Below are positions 48,414 to 61,528 of a stretch of DNA of 64,000 bases, one piece after another. The notes below the pieces were generated by a model. That model was given only the letters and a program-made list of their open reading frames with translations. It searched no databases and had not been told where the DNA came from. A program made the translations under genes and the position numbers. Numbering within the stretch: position 1 is the first letter of the stretch; every line of letters begins with the position of its first letter. The DNA comes from Pseudoscleropodium purum (lineage: Eukaryota; Streptophyta; Bryopsida; Hypnales; Brachytheciaceae): assembly GCA_963969395.1 (NCBI GenBank), contig OZ017797.1:7254001-7318000 (forward strand), written 5' to 3'.

Positions 48414-49349
48414 CCCGTGGTCTCTCTTTAAGAATATTATACAAAGGTATTGCTATAGTTGATCTAATTCTTGTTTAAAAGCACATAGGAATCAATCCAA
48501 ACTAAACATTGCATTTCAAATCTTATCATTTGGGTATTTACATCCAATCATTAGAAGAAATCCAAACATTCCGTGTGGTGTTTTGTGTTGAATCCAGCAT
48601 GAAACTAATACAATTGTGCTTAAAGTAATGCAGATTTAACATCATTGTGTTTGAAATAATTTTAAAACTAATACAATTATGTAGATAAACAAGTTGGATG
48701 TTAAAGCCGCCAATTTTTGGTATTATTTTTGGTAAAGTGAGGATTTTGTAAGGTTGATTGTTAGTCTATGGGCCAATTTGGGTGTTTTTGTGTGTTTGTT
48801 AATGTCCAAGTTGTCATTCTTTTGAGTTTATTTTGTCAATGGCTAGTTGTATGTGTGAGTCCAAGTTGGAGGTGGTTGAGTCAATTGAATGTGGTTTATT
48901 TTACCAAGTTGGAAGTCAGGTCAGTGAGTGTTTTAAAAGTAGTTTGAAATTCCAATTAGGAGAATGGTTGATTGGTGTATTGTTAGGTGTGTTAGCCGAG
49001 TTGGATGAAAGCAAATGAGTGATATTGTCCTTGGGATGTGATCCAAATCGGTGACTGTTTTCAGTTGGCCTTCTTTGCCGAATTGGTAACTGTCTACAGG
49101 CTGTTCGGGAGTTTCTCTTAAGTCCAATTTGGAGTTCATTTCTGGGACCCACTGTCGAGTGAAGTCCAGTGCGAGTTCGAGTCAGTGTAGGCTGTGTATT
49201 TTCGTTTTCTTTGCATTGTTTGATCATGTCTTGTGTTTGTGTGTGTAATTCCAAGTCGAAAATTGTATGTGTGTGGTCCACAGTCGAATCAATGTGTCAA
49301 GTCTATGTCCTAGTTGGGATGTATATATGCCAGTGTATGGCGATGTATT

Positions 49350-50510
49350 GATGTGCAGAAGCATGAAAACTTTAATTGAAGTTATCCAAGTTGGAAGTTG
49401 ATTAGTTTACAGTGTGAGCAGGGAAGTGAAAATGAAGTTTAGCTGAAGCAGTGAAGATTTGCAAATCCTAATTGGAATTTGTAGAATGTTGACGTTGAAA
49501 TGTGCAAATTGGAGAATTGATTGGAGCTTAATAGATAGATCAGGAATTTAGATGATGAACAATATTGTTGAATCTGTAACGATGACTTAATCACCAATTC
49601 AGAATTTAAATGAAAATGTAATTCAATCGAGTTGGTGTTGAGTGTATGTGGAGTGCTTAATGTTGTGTCCAAATTGTTGTGAATGTATGAGATCAAAATG
49701 TTGAGAATTGGAGATGTGCCCAAATCGGATATTATTTGCAGTCATATGTGGATAATTTAATCCAAATTGTGTTGTGAATGCCATTGTACTATAATCGATG
49801 AGAAGTCCAAATTGTGAATTAGTTGAATGAATTTTGGTTATACTTTAATGTCTGTGTGTGGGCAGAATTAAATGTTTGTTTAATTCCAAATCGGGATGTT
49901 GAGAGTTAAATTGTAAACATTACAAATCTGAATTTCATGTAGAGTTTGAATGTAGTCGAGTTTGCCGAGTTGGTATGATCTGTGAGTTTTGTACAAATAC
50001 CAAATCGGAAGTAGGAGTTTAAACTGTCCTGCAACAGTGCTGTGACGACCCTGTAAACCAAATCGGGAGAGAAGGCTAAATACCGAATCGAAAAAATAAA
50101 AGAATAAATATAAAATATAAAAAATTAAAGATAACAAAGCTGAGAAGACTATAAATGAAGAAAGAAAGAATGTAAAAGATAAAGGAAGATAAAAAGAAAG
50201 ATGAAGATTGCAAAAGAAGGATATAAGGATTTAAGTGAAAAAGAACATAAACATTAATTTGGGAGTATTTCTTACCCTTGTGGCCTTTAAGAGTGGAGTG
50301 ACAAATTTGGCAATTAGACTTACCGTGAGGATAACAATATTGCATGTGGTTAAGGAATTTCTTTTACAAATCTTGGTTGTGATGACCTAGTAGGCATAGA
50401 ATTAGAGTCAAATCCTATTTAGCTAGCCTCCTCCGGAACGAACTATACTAGTTGGGTAAATCCAAATTAGGTTCCAACATCCTTCTACAAATTATGTTTC
50501 AAATAGTGTA
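49350..50510 (+). repeat. Dispersed repeat X, copy 2 (uninterrupted)
   Basis: This matches 13080-13238 plus 14051-14530. Here the two halves are joined through a single TTAA at 49528-49531, followed by TAGATAGAT as in copy 1. The sequence is rich in AATTGG/AAATCGG and GTG. Upstream, 48690-49350 has the same flavour and may belong to the same repeat. No reverse transcriptase, integrase or gag motif was seen. Confidence 0.65.
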
Positions 50511-51689
50511 GATTTAATACAAAACATCATATGGAATGTGTGAATCTCTTCTAGTGAGTTGTGGCTTTGACCTTATTAAAGCTACCACAAAATCAAAATT
50601 TTAATTCATGTTTCAAATCACTTTCTATAGAATGTACTTTTGTGTACATGTAGGAAATATTTAAACAAAGTATTCAAAATAGTAAGGAGTAGAAAATGAA
50701 TATGGAGTTGGAAATCATCCTTAGTAACGAATGGGTCCATTTTTAATATTGTAAAGCTAGAGTAAGGCTTGTAAGAGGTAAATAAAGGCTTCTTTTGCTT
50801 GAGCAATGTTTTCATACTACACATATCATTTCTCGATGTACTTCAAATGGATTTTCAATTATACTCATAGCTCCCTATAACATCATCTTTGAAAGGTTAT
50901 CACTAATTCATTGTACCTCCAAAGTTTATGCAACTGCATGCATTTTTCTTGAGAAGCATATGACCATATGTTCATCCTTCAATTCCCTCTGGAATGCCTA
51001 CTGAGCAACAATACTTCGTTAGAAGATTTTTATTGTGATTACTTTTTTAATAAAATAGTATAAAGTTGACATTTGGATAGTGGAAATGTATCCTCCATAT
51101 TTATACCTATGTGATGGATGTAGACCAAAGAATACTCCATATTAACCTTGTAAGGATGGGTCCATTGAGTTCTAGCCCCATTGTCCATTACTTTGTTTGT
51201 TGCCATTTTTCAAATAGATATGAATGAAAAAATTTGCATCAAATTCTCAGAGATAACTAATCACATGTTTGTTATAAGTTGTAAAATTTTCAACCTTTTT
51301 GTAAAAAAATTGAAATTATTTTTAGTTTTTTAAGAAAAAATGAAGAAAATTGAAATCAAAATTCAAAGATACTCAAAACATTTGAAATTTTCACTATAGA
51401 TGTATAATATAGTGCACAATATGTTGTTGTATCAACCAAAGTTATCATGTCATTCTATAATTAAAAAATCAACAAACCATAGTTATAGGACCAAAGTTCA
51501 TATTGCTATAAAATATTGAAATTCCATATTGTTTAAAATTTTTAGTTGGAGTAGAAAGTGCAATGGATAAGCTTCATTTCCGTAGTTGGACTCAAATTTA
51601 AAAAAATATCACTTTTTATTGCTATAATTCACATCAAGAGTAAATAGCATAAGATGGTCAAAATACACATAAGACACTAAATCTTGTCC

Positions 51690-51930
51690 ACAAAGTGGAT
51701 CCAATAGGATAATTTTGGGGTTCCCTAAGGGTAAAAGCAAAAAAAGTCCCCTTATTTTGAGCCAAGCCTAGGATATATTCTAGACCTTCCTCAGCTAATT
51801 TGGGGTCTCTGAGTGCTAATATGAATTCAAAATTTGCAAAAAAAAAATTATGTGTAAAATCAAGAATTCCTGCATTGTAGCTAGCTAGGCCCACTTTGTC
51901 AACAGGATTTAACATCCCACAGAACACAAC
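51690..51930 (-). repeat. CAAAATAGGGG-type repeat, inverted copy
   Basis: The phrases TAAGGGTAAAAGCAAAAA, CCCCTTATTTTGAGCC, AATTTGGGGTCTCTGAGTGC and AATATGAATTCAAAATTTGC appear in the inverted family order. Confidence 0.6.
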
Positions 51931-52230
51931 TAGGATGATTTGTGGATTAAGCAAATAAATTGGATGAAATTTTTTCATCTTCTAGTCTTAGTTGTCGTCA
52001 TCTATAGAACACTTAGTATCCACAACAATGGTACAAAGTTAACCTTTAAAGGGTACAACCCCCATGACCAAAGTAACCATGAAAATACTTTGATTATTGA
52101 ACCAATTGATGATTATTGGCATAGTCACCCATCGGGTGTTTTTTATTTTTTATTTTAAAACAAATGGACAATTTCCATTGCCCATCAAATGTTTTTCGAC
52201 ATCAGCATTCTTTAAGGGTTAAAAATGCAA

Positions 52231-52255
52231 AGATTTTTTTTTTTTTTTTTTTTTT
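52231..52255. repeat. Poly-T run
   Basis: This is about 25 consecutive T. The orientation of any parent element is unknown. Confidence 0.85.
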
Positions 52256-53039
52256 CATATTTGCTCACCAACTCACTCATGTTGAGCCCCAGCTGGAGTT
52301 TGTTTTTTTGTTTGATTAGATTTGGTCCAACTTTTTTGGTGAGGGTTGGTTTGGGCCAACTTATCTCAGTCTCCACAATCTTGTGCCATACCTCCATTTA
52401 GATATTTGGGTCAAAGTCAACTCAGCTGTGCAATGGAGCAACTCCGAAGTTGTGGCCACACCTAACCTTGCATCATCATCTCCAATGGAAGCTTTCTCAC
52501 TGAGTTGACCCATTTTCGGCCACTTAAGCAATTTTGCATATCTGGAGTGCTGTTTTTGTTGAGTGGAGAAATTTTCCCATCTACAGAAATAGAGTTTAGA
52601 AGGATTCCATGTTTTTTCAAAATTTTATTTCTCAGAATTTAATCACTATAAATTTTTCATTGAAGATTTTGTTTCACACATTCTTGTCATGTAGGCCTTC
52701 CTATTTCCAACCATAAGTTACTTATAAAATAAACAAAGCCTGCAACCAATCGTAAGGCTCTGCAACTGCATTGGAAATTGTGCCCTCTTTGATCTCCTGT
52801 TGATTGGAAAGAGTGTAGTCTACATGACGGGAATGGGTCCCTGGTTAGAAATGGGTTGGCTCCCTTACTTAAGCTTAAGTTAGCTTGTAAGTCCTTATGA
52901 TGCTCATTATGCTGCAAAATGGAAGAAGATGGAAGTCTAGTCTCTTTGGGGGCCTAAGCTTTCATAATACCACCAAATTCATAATATACTATACAGTCAC
53001 AAAGGGCTTAGAATTCAGGTCCTTCGAAAGCTGACCCTT

Positions 53040-53800
53040 TTAAGTGCTTAAGCAACCATATAAGCTTATTGTCGATCTAAAATTTCAATCTCATTTTGGC
53101 ATAGGTAGTTTAATTTGTTTGATTTATTTTTTTATTTTTTAAAATTGGACAATATTTAGGGTTAATTGCCGAAAACTCTAATGTTCTTTTGAAAAAGGGA
53201 AACATTTTATTTTTGAGAAGTCTTCAAAGTCATATACATGTATTAGTTGAAGTAGTAAAGCTTCCTAATTTTACTTCATTTTCCAACTTTGAGTAAAGTT
53301 TGCCAATTTCACTTGATTTGAGATCTAAAAACTTGCACTATATTTAAATCCATTTGCTTTGAAAATGTTCCCAATAGAAAGAGTAAAGTGTTTTCATGAT
53401 TTTCATCATTGAAAATCTAAACATGTAAGTGTTGATTTGAAGTTGTTTGCGATTTATACTTATAATAAAAAATTGCATTTCAACAATTGCAAAGTGGATT
53501 GTGTAAAGAATTTGATAGCTTTTCATGTGAAATTAAGTTTTATTGAAAGTGTATTTTAGTGTGCTAACACAATATGTAGTTGTTCATGTCACCTCCAATT
53601 CCAAAAAACATTTATGTGCAAATTTCTGAAACATTATGGAAAGGGGCATCATATTGAAAGTAGAAAATGTACATTTCTCTTGTTATAATCTCATAATTCC
53701 TATGCAACTTTGCACTCAAAATTGGCGAACATACTAATAAGCAAGATATTTGAACATCTATATGGTTAGATTTTGAAAAAATACAATTTGCTTCATTGGG
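53040..53800 (+). mobile_element. Family A MITE, copy 3, degraded
   Basis: The body follows 7244-8041 closely. Shared phrases include GAGTAAAGTTTGCCAATTTC against GAGCAAAGTTTGCCAATTTC, GATTTGAGATCTAAAAA and TTGCATTTCAACAATTGC. The left end is altered and the right terminus is lost or changed, so no clean TTAA pair can be given. Confidence 0.65.
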
Positions 53801-56800
53801 ATTAACTAACGTAATTGAAGGTATGGTTAGGTATTTATGATCTAAATTATTGACATAATTTTTTGAAACTTTTTGTAGAGATTGTGTGTCTCAAAAGCTT
53901 CACAATTACATAATTTATTTTCAAATTTGACTAACATTTGATTGTTTATGACTAATTTTTGGAAATAGGGACATACTAAATCTTTTTGACTTTTACCAAG
54001 GCTGCTAGAATGGACAAGGAACACTATGAAAAAGAGTAGTAGGATAAGAAGGGTAGATTCAAACTTGAAGTGGGGGCAAACATTGGCAGACAATAGTTGG
54101 TCAGGAGGCATTGGGCCATGGAAATACCATACTTAAATAGCAAGTTCAATTCAAATTAATTGAAAGAAACTACTACCTCTATTTCTGTAAAAGACCCATG
54201 TATCTTTTGTAAAATGCAAAGAAAACATGGGGCTATTTCAAAAACAAAGGGAGTACCAATTTTTTTGGCTAATTTTAGGACTAGACAACCACTAATCTGC
54301 AAATAAATATAAAGAGGGTTTGCCAAAAATCCATTGAGTCAAATACCAATCCATCATTGGACCATCTCCTATCGAAAGATTTCTTCATGGCAAATTGAAA
54401 GAATTGCTCCATTGACATGGTATCACAGGGTGGGATGGAGATGCCATTTTTATATTGAAATTCATTGTTCATCATGAATCTTTAAAGGGTATAGGATAAT
54501 TTGAAGATGAGAGCTTGACCAATCATTGTTAAAACACAGGATTTGTGTTCAAAGTAAAAAATCAAACCTCATTTTTGTATAATAGAATGGATTTTACAAA
54601 AAAACTTTGAGCTAAGAAAAGTTGGGATATCACGCTAGCTTTCATCTTTAGAAATTTGTTAATAATTTCAAGCCTCCCAAAAAAGGTTATGGACAAAATT
54701 AAAAGAGGGTGTTTGAAAATGGCCCTTCCAACATCTATTTGAACTTTGTCTATAATTTTGATTGGAGGCTTGAAATCTAAAACGAGATTACAATTAGATT
54801 GATTTTCAACACTATTTTCCTTCAAAATTTTCTCAAAAAAATAATTCTACTATGCCTAAATAAGGTCTTAAATTCAACTTTGAATGCAATTCCTGATTTT
54901 GACCTTGAGCTCTTACTAATCCTAATTTACATCTCCCACATGGGTTGTTTTACCTCCTATCACCCCACTTGTAGAATTAACTTTTTTTTCTCATTTCTCA
55001 TACATTTCAAGTGGAGTAGAAAATCTAGATTAAGTCAATAATAACAAGCTTATTTAATTAGTTGGATTCTTAAATATAAATGTCTCAAGTAGTATAGAAA
55101 CATGGCTCACTTGTTTTAGAGCAACATAAAAACTAACTCAGAATTTACGAAGAATATCGAGGGGCCCTTGTACAATACAAGGGCTACCTACATTATTTGC
55201 TCATTTAGAGGTCATAATAGGCATTATTAAACTTATTAGACATGCTTGTAGAAAATAGAGATTTTGAAGTTCTGCAAATTTTTTCCCCATTTCTCAAGTA
55301 TGAGTACATTTTTGACTCTATCATTCAGATTTTTGTTTTCTAAGAATATGTGGTGGGAGAACTACTTCAAAAATGGCCTTGTGTAATGCCAATTCTTTGG
55401 GACAATGCTGTGACATTGCAAAATTTTATTGATGAGTTCAATGTCTTGAATTGCATTTAAAATTGGTATGCATATGCCTAACATGGTTATCCATAAGAAA
55501 AAAAAAATTCCCTCAAAAGTCTCTAGTGCAAAAAAATTCAGCTAAAAACTGTCAAAGCCAATTGCAATTCTCGGGCACAATAAAAAAAATCAATTTGAAT
55601 GCATATATCTTTCAATTTTTTCCACTTAATCTTGTACAAGTTAAGTACAAAATCCTACAGTCACATTCTCAAAAAATCTGTCTTGTAAACTTTTTGATCA
55701 ACACAATAGAAATGGCAGATTTGAGTGGATTTTGAGCTAGAAAATGCCTTGGGACTTTAGGAGTTAATATTGTACATCATTTTATAAATAGTTACATTCA
55801 TACCCAAAAAAATATTGGAAAATTTTAAATGGTGGGAAAAAAATGATTTTATCCATGAAAAAAGACTTTAAAAAACATTGTTTCAATTCAATTTTCACAA
55901 CCTAATTATAAACTTAACTCATGTTTGTTGGAAAGGTAGGTTTTCTGCATGCTAATTCCTCAAAATCAGTCAAGCGGAATTAATTTAAAACTTGTCCTTC
56001 ACCTAATGGGGGAATATTTGTTACCAAATTGACCCCTTTATTAGGGCCTTCATCCTGTGACACTGGCTGCTGATTTCAAGCTTCCTTCTATTAGTAAGCC
56101 CAAGCACAGACGCTACTGTACCAGTTACGGCTGGGTTGAAGTTAGGATACAGGGCGTCTTGCAGTGGAGCATGGCCACCAATGCCCCTGTATACCCCCAA
56201 GTTCAATTGCAAGATAGAGGCTCAAACATTTTACCTCTCTAAGAGCATCTACAACCGACTTTCTAGACGGAGGGCAATTCCATAAATACTTCCCAATGCA
56301 ACTGGTATTGGTCTCTCTTTATTCATAGGCTTGCCATTTTTTTTCTCAAACTTGGTAGCAAGCTGGCGAAAATACGAAAGCGAAGGCCCACAACTTGACT
56401 CACAATAGAAAGATTGATAATTGTTATACCTTTTCTAGTATATTTATATGTGTCAATCAATTGCACCTTCCCTTGTTTGCATGAAAAGTCTTTCATTTTA
56501 AGGCAGAATATTTTCTTCTCTTTCTTCTTTATAATGCAAAAAAACTCCATTTGAGATTTAGATTGCCAACTTTGCATGGAATCATTTCTTTTAAAATCAC
56601 TTTAAAAAAAATGAGGTCATTGGACCTGCACTTGAAAATTCCAATAGTATTTTTGTACCATCATGCATTGTGGATGCTCTAAGGTAACAACACCTGAAAT
56701 TGACTTAAGTGTGGAAGGATGATTGCCCGTAACCAAGGTATTCATTACAAAATAATTTGATTTTTGAACCAATAGGTGCATTCTTCATTTCTACATTAAT

Positions 56801-58420
56801 TTAGAAAGTCATTAATTTGCAATTTGTGGGTCTCAACTTCTTTATAGGATTAATAAAGTTTTGAACATGGTTCTTATCATTGAATTGTAAAAGTTTTGTT
56901 GAATCTTGTTGGTAGTCTAAAAGAAATTATAGATTCTTTATAATTAATGTTTAATTAAACTATAAATATTTAAAATACTAAAAATAGGTGTACCTAAAAT
57001 TGATTCTAGACTCTTGTGAATTAGGCTAAAATATTTAGTGTATAATCTATTGCGTCAATTTTAGTAACAAATCACAATTACGATGCAATTATATTAACAA
57101 TGTTTTGATTACATAATAGCACCTAAGTGTAACTTATTACTTAAATGTTTAGTGAGTAAAAACCAAAGATGCATTGAAGGTAGTAGGCGCTACTTTTGTG
57201 CTACAATTTAATATTGTCTTCCTTTTTAAGATGGTAATTTAAAAAATTAATTCCTTACAAGTAGAGTTGATGACTTGTAGCACTGACTAAGCTTTGATAG
57301 TTTAGTGTTCAAGCCCACTTTTCTACTAGTGTTACATGCAATTTTGAAAGAATATAATATTAATTGAATTTACAATTCCTTATCAAAGTATGAATTTGTT
57401 ACAAATTATTGAAGTAACCAACCTTTGAACTTAAGAATGCTATTAGATCACTTTTGATTGTTTATTGCAAATTTCCATTAACAATATTCTCAATTTTCTT
57501 TTTGAAGCAATTTAAACCATTGTCTATTGTCACAAAGTTTTTTTTCCATTTATTTATAGTATAATGCCAATATATTTGTCCTACTATAGATTCTACTTGA
57601 ACCATATGAATAGTTCTTTCACAAATCTTTAAAAATTGTCTATTGGAATCTTCTTACATACTTAGTATTTCTTTTTGTGTCTCAAGCTTTAAGAGTTCAA
57701 ATTAAAATAAAATTATTTAGAATTATCAAAAAATTTACCATCTAAATACAAATATTTTTTAATTTGAATAGTATTTGTATGGATATTAAGAATTTACAAT
57801 AAAATCTAGATTATACACTAAAATTTAATTGTGATGAACCTATTGGTCAATTAAAGCAAAATAATATTTAGAATATTTGAATTCTTTAAAAAAAAATTGA
57901 AATAAAACATCTTCTTATTGCAATATTGGTCCAAATGTACTTCTATTGAATGAAGAAGACATTGTGCAAACATTTGAAAAAGTATATGAGTGGAAAGATT
58001 GGGGCAATGCAATTCAATAGTGTATAAAAAACAAATCACTTAGAAAGATGTGTAGTTCCAAAATATCCTTTCAAAAGTTCATTGAATATTTTTAATTTTT
58101 TACAAAGGTCAATTATTTCATAGTAAGTGTTCCTCTTGAAAAAGTGTAATAAATTTATTTAAGACATTATAAAGGATTCAACCAAAGTTCAATCAATCCT
58201 GAAATATGATTTGATATATGATGAAATTTAAAGGATCGTTGACTGAGTTTTCAATAAATATACGTAGCTTAATTAATATAAATATTCCAAAAATTCATTA
58301 GTTGTATTACTTTCATTGTCATAACTATGTTTTTATTGTTATTTTCTAATTATTGCACTTTACTACATTAACTGTAGCCAATTAAGTATATCATATATGC
58401 TTCATTTCTTAGACTAAGTG

Positions 58421-58690
58421 AAAATTGTATTATGATTTCATCTACATAGTTTTTCATTCACTTGTTCTTGCCAAACCCAAATTGTTCTTTTCTTATTTCT
58501 CTTGTATGAAATGCGAATTCTGTCATGGTTTCATCTATCACGTTTTCATCTACATAGTTTTTCATTCACTTGTTCTTGCCAAACTCAAAGTATTATTTTC
58601 TTATATTTCTTGTATGAAATGCAAATTGTATCATGGTTTCATTTGCCATGCTCTCAATTGCACAATTTTTCATTCATTCATTGGTGTTAA
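58421..58690. repeat. Tandem duplication with unit of about 108 bp
   Basis: Two good copies and part of a third share TTTCATCTACATAG, TTCATTCACTTGTTCTTGCC and TTGTATGAAATGC. The open frames across it translate the repeats and are not regarded as genes. Confidence 0.8.
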
Positions 58691-60856
58691 ATACAAAATG
58701 GCATTCAAACATCTCTTCAATTCAATGAAATCTTGAAGCTTGATGAAACCTTTTTGGTGATGTTGCATTGTGGCATATTTTGTCTTCTAGGTGGATAGTC
58801 ACTCAAAAGACTCATTCATGTGGAAACTCATAAGACTCGCTCATTTTGATTTGATTACCCCTCCTTCAATTTGTATATGATTGAGCCACTTCTTTTGTAT
58901 TTTCAAGAATGAATCGTGTCAACAAACGATATAGATGAATGGTTTAGTAGGTATTTCCATATCTGCATTATTATATCTATGTATGTATTATTGAATCCAG
59001 ATTGACGGCTAGATCAATTGTGCTTGTTCAATTAACTTTCTACAGATCAAATCAATGACAAGGGAGGGGGGTTCTTCTTCATCCAAATTAATTGACAATT
59101 CATGTTTATTAGAAGGGGGTGTTGGTAGGACATAATGCATCTTTTTAAGAGATAGTAGCTAGCTTAGTTCTAGTAGAATCAAATTTAGCTTTGAAAAGTT
59201 TATGAAATAAAACCAACAATGTCATGATAGAAGAGAGACACTAATTTTTTTATCAATCACTAGAATGATTTATCTCACTAGTGTGTGTGACACTAATCTA
59301 TTAAAGTATCGATATTTGAAATTAATGTAGAATCCTAAAGTTCCTTGAAACAAGTTTTTTGAAGACAGAACTATTCATCTTTTATAGGAATTTTTATAAT
59401 TTAAAATAGGAAGTTGCAAAGATTATTGATATTATTTCTTGTCATGGTTTTTGCTAGGGTTTTTTCAAATACTACTTCAAGAGTAATGATTCAATTAGCT
59501 AATTTTGTAGTAAAGGTGGATCCGTGGATGTGACCATTTTAACTGTTAAATCTCATAATTTTTTAAAACACATTGAAAATCTAGCTGAAGGACTAGTTAT
59601 AACATTTAAAAGATAAGTTTATGGCATTTTCTTAATATTTTAAAATAAAATTAGTAGGCAATATCTATTTCCAAAAAACATTGCATACATTGGTGGTCTA
59701 GTAGTCATGAAGTTTTGTGCTTCATTTAGTCTTCTTTTTAATTTTTATTCAAGCTCAAATTTGAAATCTTAATCAATTTTTTAGGGGATGAAAATAAGGT
59801 ATAATTGTGTATAGTCTATGACATTGCATTTTCTTTTTTTGAATTGAAGTTTTGGTATTATTCTTATAAATTTGAGTTTCAAATGGCAATTAATAAATGT
59901 TTGACCCCTTTTTGAAGCAAAAAGTTGTAGCAATAAAACTAAAATCTTATGCAAGTGAAAGGCAATTTGATGTAATTAAATTGCATGCAATCATGTGTTG
60001 TTTTTACTCTAAGAAAAATACAATTATAATTTAAGAATGCAAATTAAAAGAGGGTCAAGTAAAAGACAACATTTTATGACTTATTAGCTAAAATCTATTT
60101 CATCTTTAGAGTGAGTCATGGATCCATAGTAGAATATTTAATTGTAAATTATAAAAATGAAAATTAGACAAATAATTCTTCAGTCTAGAATTATATTACA
60201 CTAGACACCAATGATTGTTGGAATGACATTTACTAACAAGACACAAGACAGGGGTATAGGGGGTCTAAGGGGGTCATTAAGGCTTATAAATTTTTTTGTA
60301 GATCTAACATATACCAAATTACATTTAACACTAATGGCCACCTTATTTTACTAAAGGCTTAGAGTTAGACAATTTATGCTAGGAAAAAATTTACTATTGG
60401 GAACCTTTAAATAGCTTCATGATATTATGGAGCCAAAATGGATTTGATATGGAACCAAAATGGATTTGCACTATTAAAGTTTACTAGTCATGTAGTATTA
60501 CACAACCCAAATGGATTTGTCTTGTTAATGTTTACAAGTTACATATATATTGGAGTGGAGCAAGAGACAAGAGAAATGTGCATGATAAATCATAGGAATG
60601 GTCATCACACTCTAGATTTTCATTGTATATGTTAGATGAAATAATTGGATGATGTTTTTCCAAGATGAAAACATGATGAATTTTGTGACATGAGTTTTGG
60701 CATTGTATACTTTATACTCCATATAATACATGAGGAATGGTAGTGAGCAATGAAAAGCTTCAAGCATATGTCCATGTAAGACCAAACAAGACATAATTCA
60801 TTGTTACATGTCTGTTTAGAAGTATAGAAGGTACATGCAATTCAACCTTTCCTAAA

Positions 60857-61478
60857 CCCCTAAATGCATGAGGCATCAAAATTGGATGTTTGCAAAACTT
60901 TGAAGTTAAATAAAACTTAACCAAGTTGCTATTTTTAGTAGTTTACATTTTTAGAAAGTTCTTGAAGTCTAGTTTTAGCATCAAAAATTCAATCTTGAAA
61001 ATAAATGATAGTAATCTTTCTATTTAAGATTTTGTGCAAGGGTACCCATTACAATCTTGACTTCCTATGGTACTGAGAGCTCTTGAAAATGAGCCTCAAA
61101 TATACTAGATCTTGGAGAAAAAGTCACATTCAAAATTCATTTAAAAAAATTATAAAATAAATTTTAAGAAGCCATGAATTGATTAGGGTTATACATGTTA
61201 GGTCCTTTAACCTCATATTTTGTTGGTGACCAACTTTTTAGATTTGACATGTGAAGAGGATTGAGAGACTTCAAGTCATTTTCACAATTTTAACACTCTC
61301 ATGGTCAAACATTGTAATCTTTCACTCCATAAAAGATATTGTTGTGTTTTCTTTTCCTATGGGATCTCCTACATGTTATAATTTAAAAAAATTTATACAA
61401 CTTATCAAAATGTTGTCATTCTTGTTCAATTTAGAGAAAATTCCAAGAAGCTCAAAACAGGCCTTGCGCATTTAGAGG
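60857..61478 (-). mobile_element. TTAA-flanked MITE, family C copy 2
   Basis: The left end CCCCTAAATGCATGAGGC mirrors the right end GCCTTGCGCATTTAGAGG. The right flank is TTAA (61479-61482); the left flank reads TAAA, so the duplication is imperfect. The body is an inverted, shorter version of 43192-44429. It ends about 50 bp beyond the stop codon of the neighbouring ABC transporter gene. Confidence 0.7.
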
Positions 61479-61528
61479 TTAACAGAAGTGAAAAAAAAAC
61501 CCATCACTTTTATGATACAATCAGAAGA

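Larger units (their letters stand above)
36181..61500. other. Long gene-free spacer rich in repeats
   Basis: No gene is recognisable over about 25 kb on either strand. Contents listed separately are: clustered CAAAATAGGGG-type repeats (36.5-37.8 kb), a minisatellite (38.3 kb), TTAA-flanked elements (40.9-46.5, 43.2 and 60.9 kb), CATTAGA-ended MITEs (45.4, 47.2 and 48.1 kb), repeat X copy 2 (49.4-50.5 kb), family A copy 3 (53.0-53.8 kb) and simple repeats. Element-like sequence with a right end ACTTTAGGAG followed by TTAA at 55764-55767 also suggests another family B copy with no clear left end. The rest shows nothing I can name. Confidence 0.55.

Noticed and set aside
49350..50510. Repeat X as an intact LTR retrotransposon
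   Set aside because: No second LTR pair, primer-binding site, gag, protease, reverse transcriptase or integrase motif was found nearby.
56021..56242. Open frames on both strands in a slightly GC-richer patch
   Set aside because: No domain, no splice context and no matching neighbour; possibly a retroelement scrap, but I could not support it.
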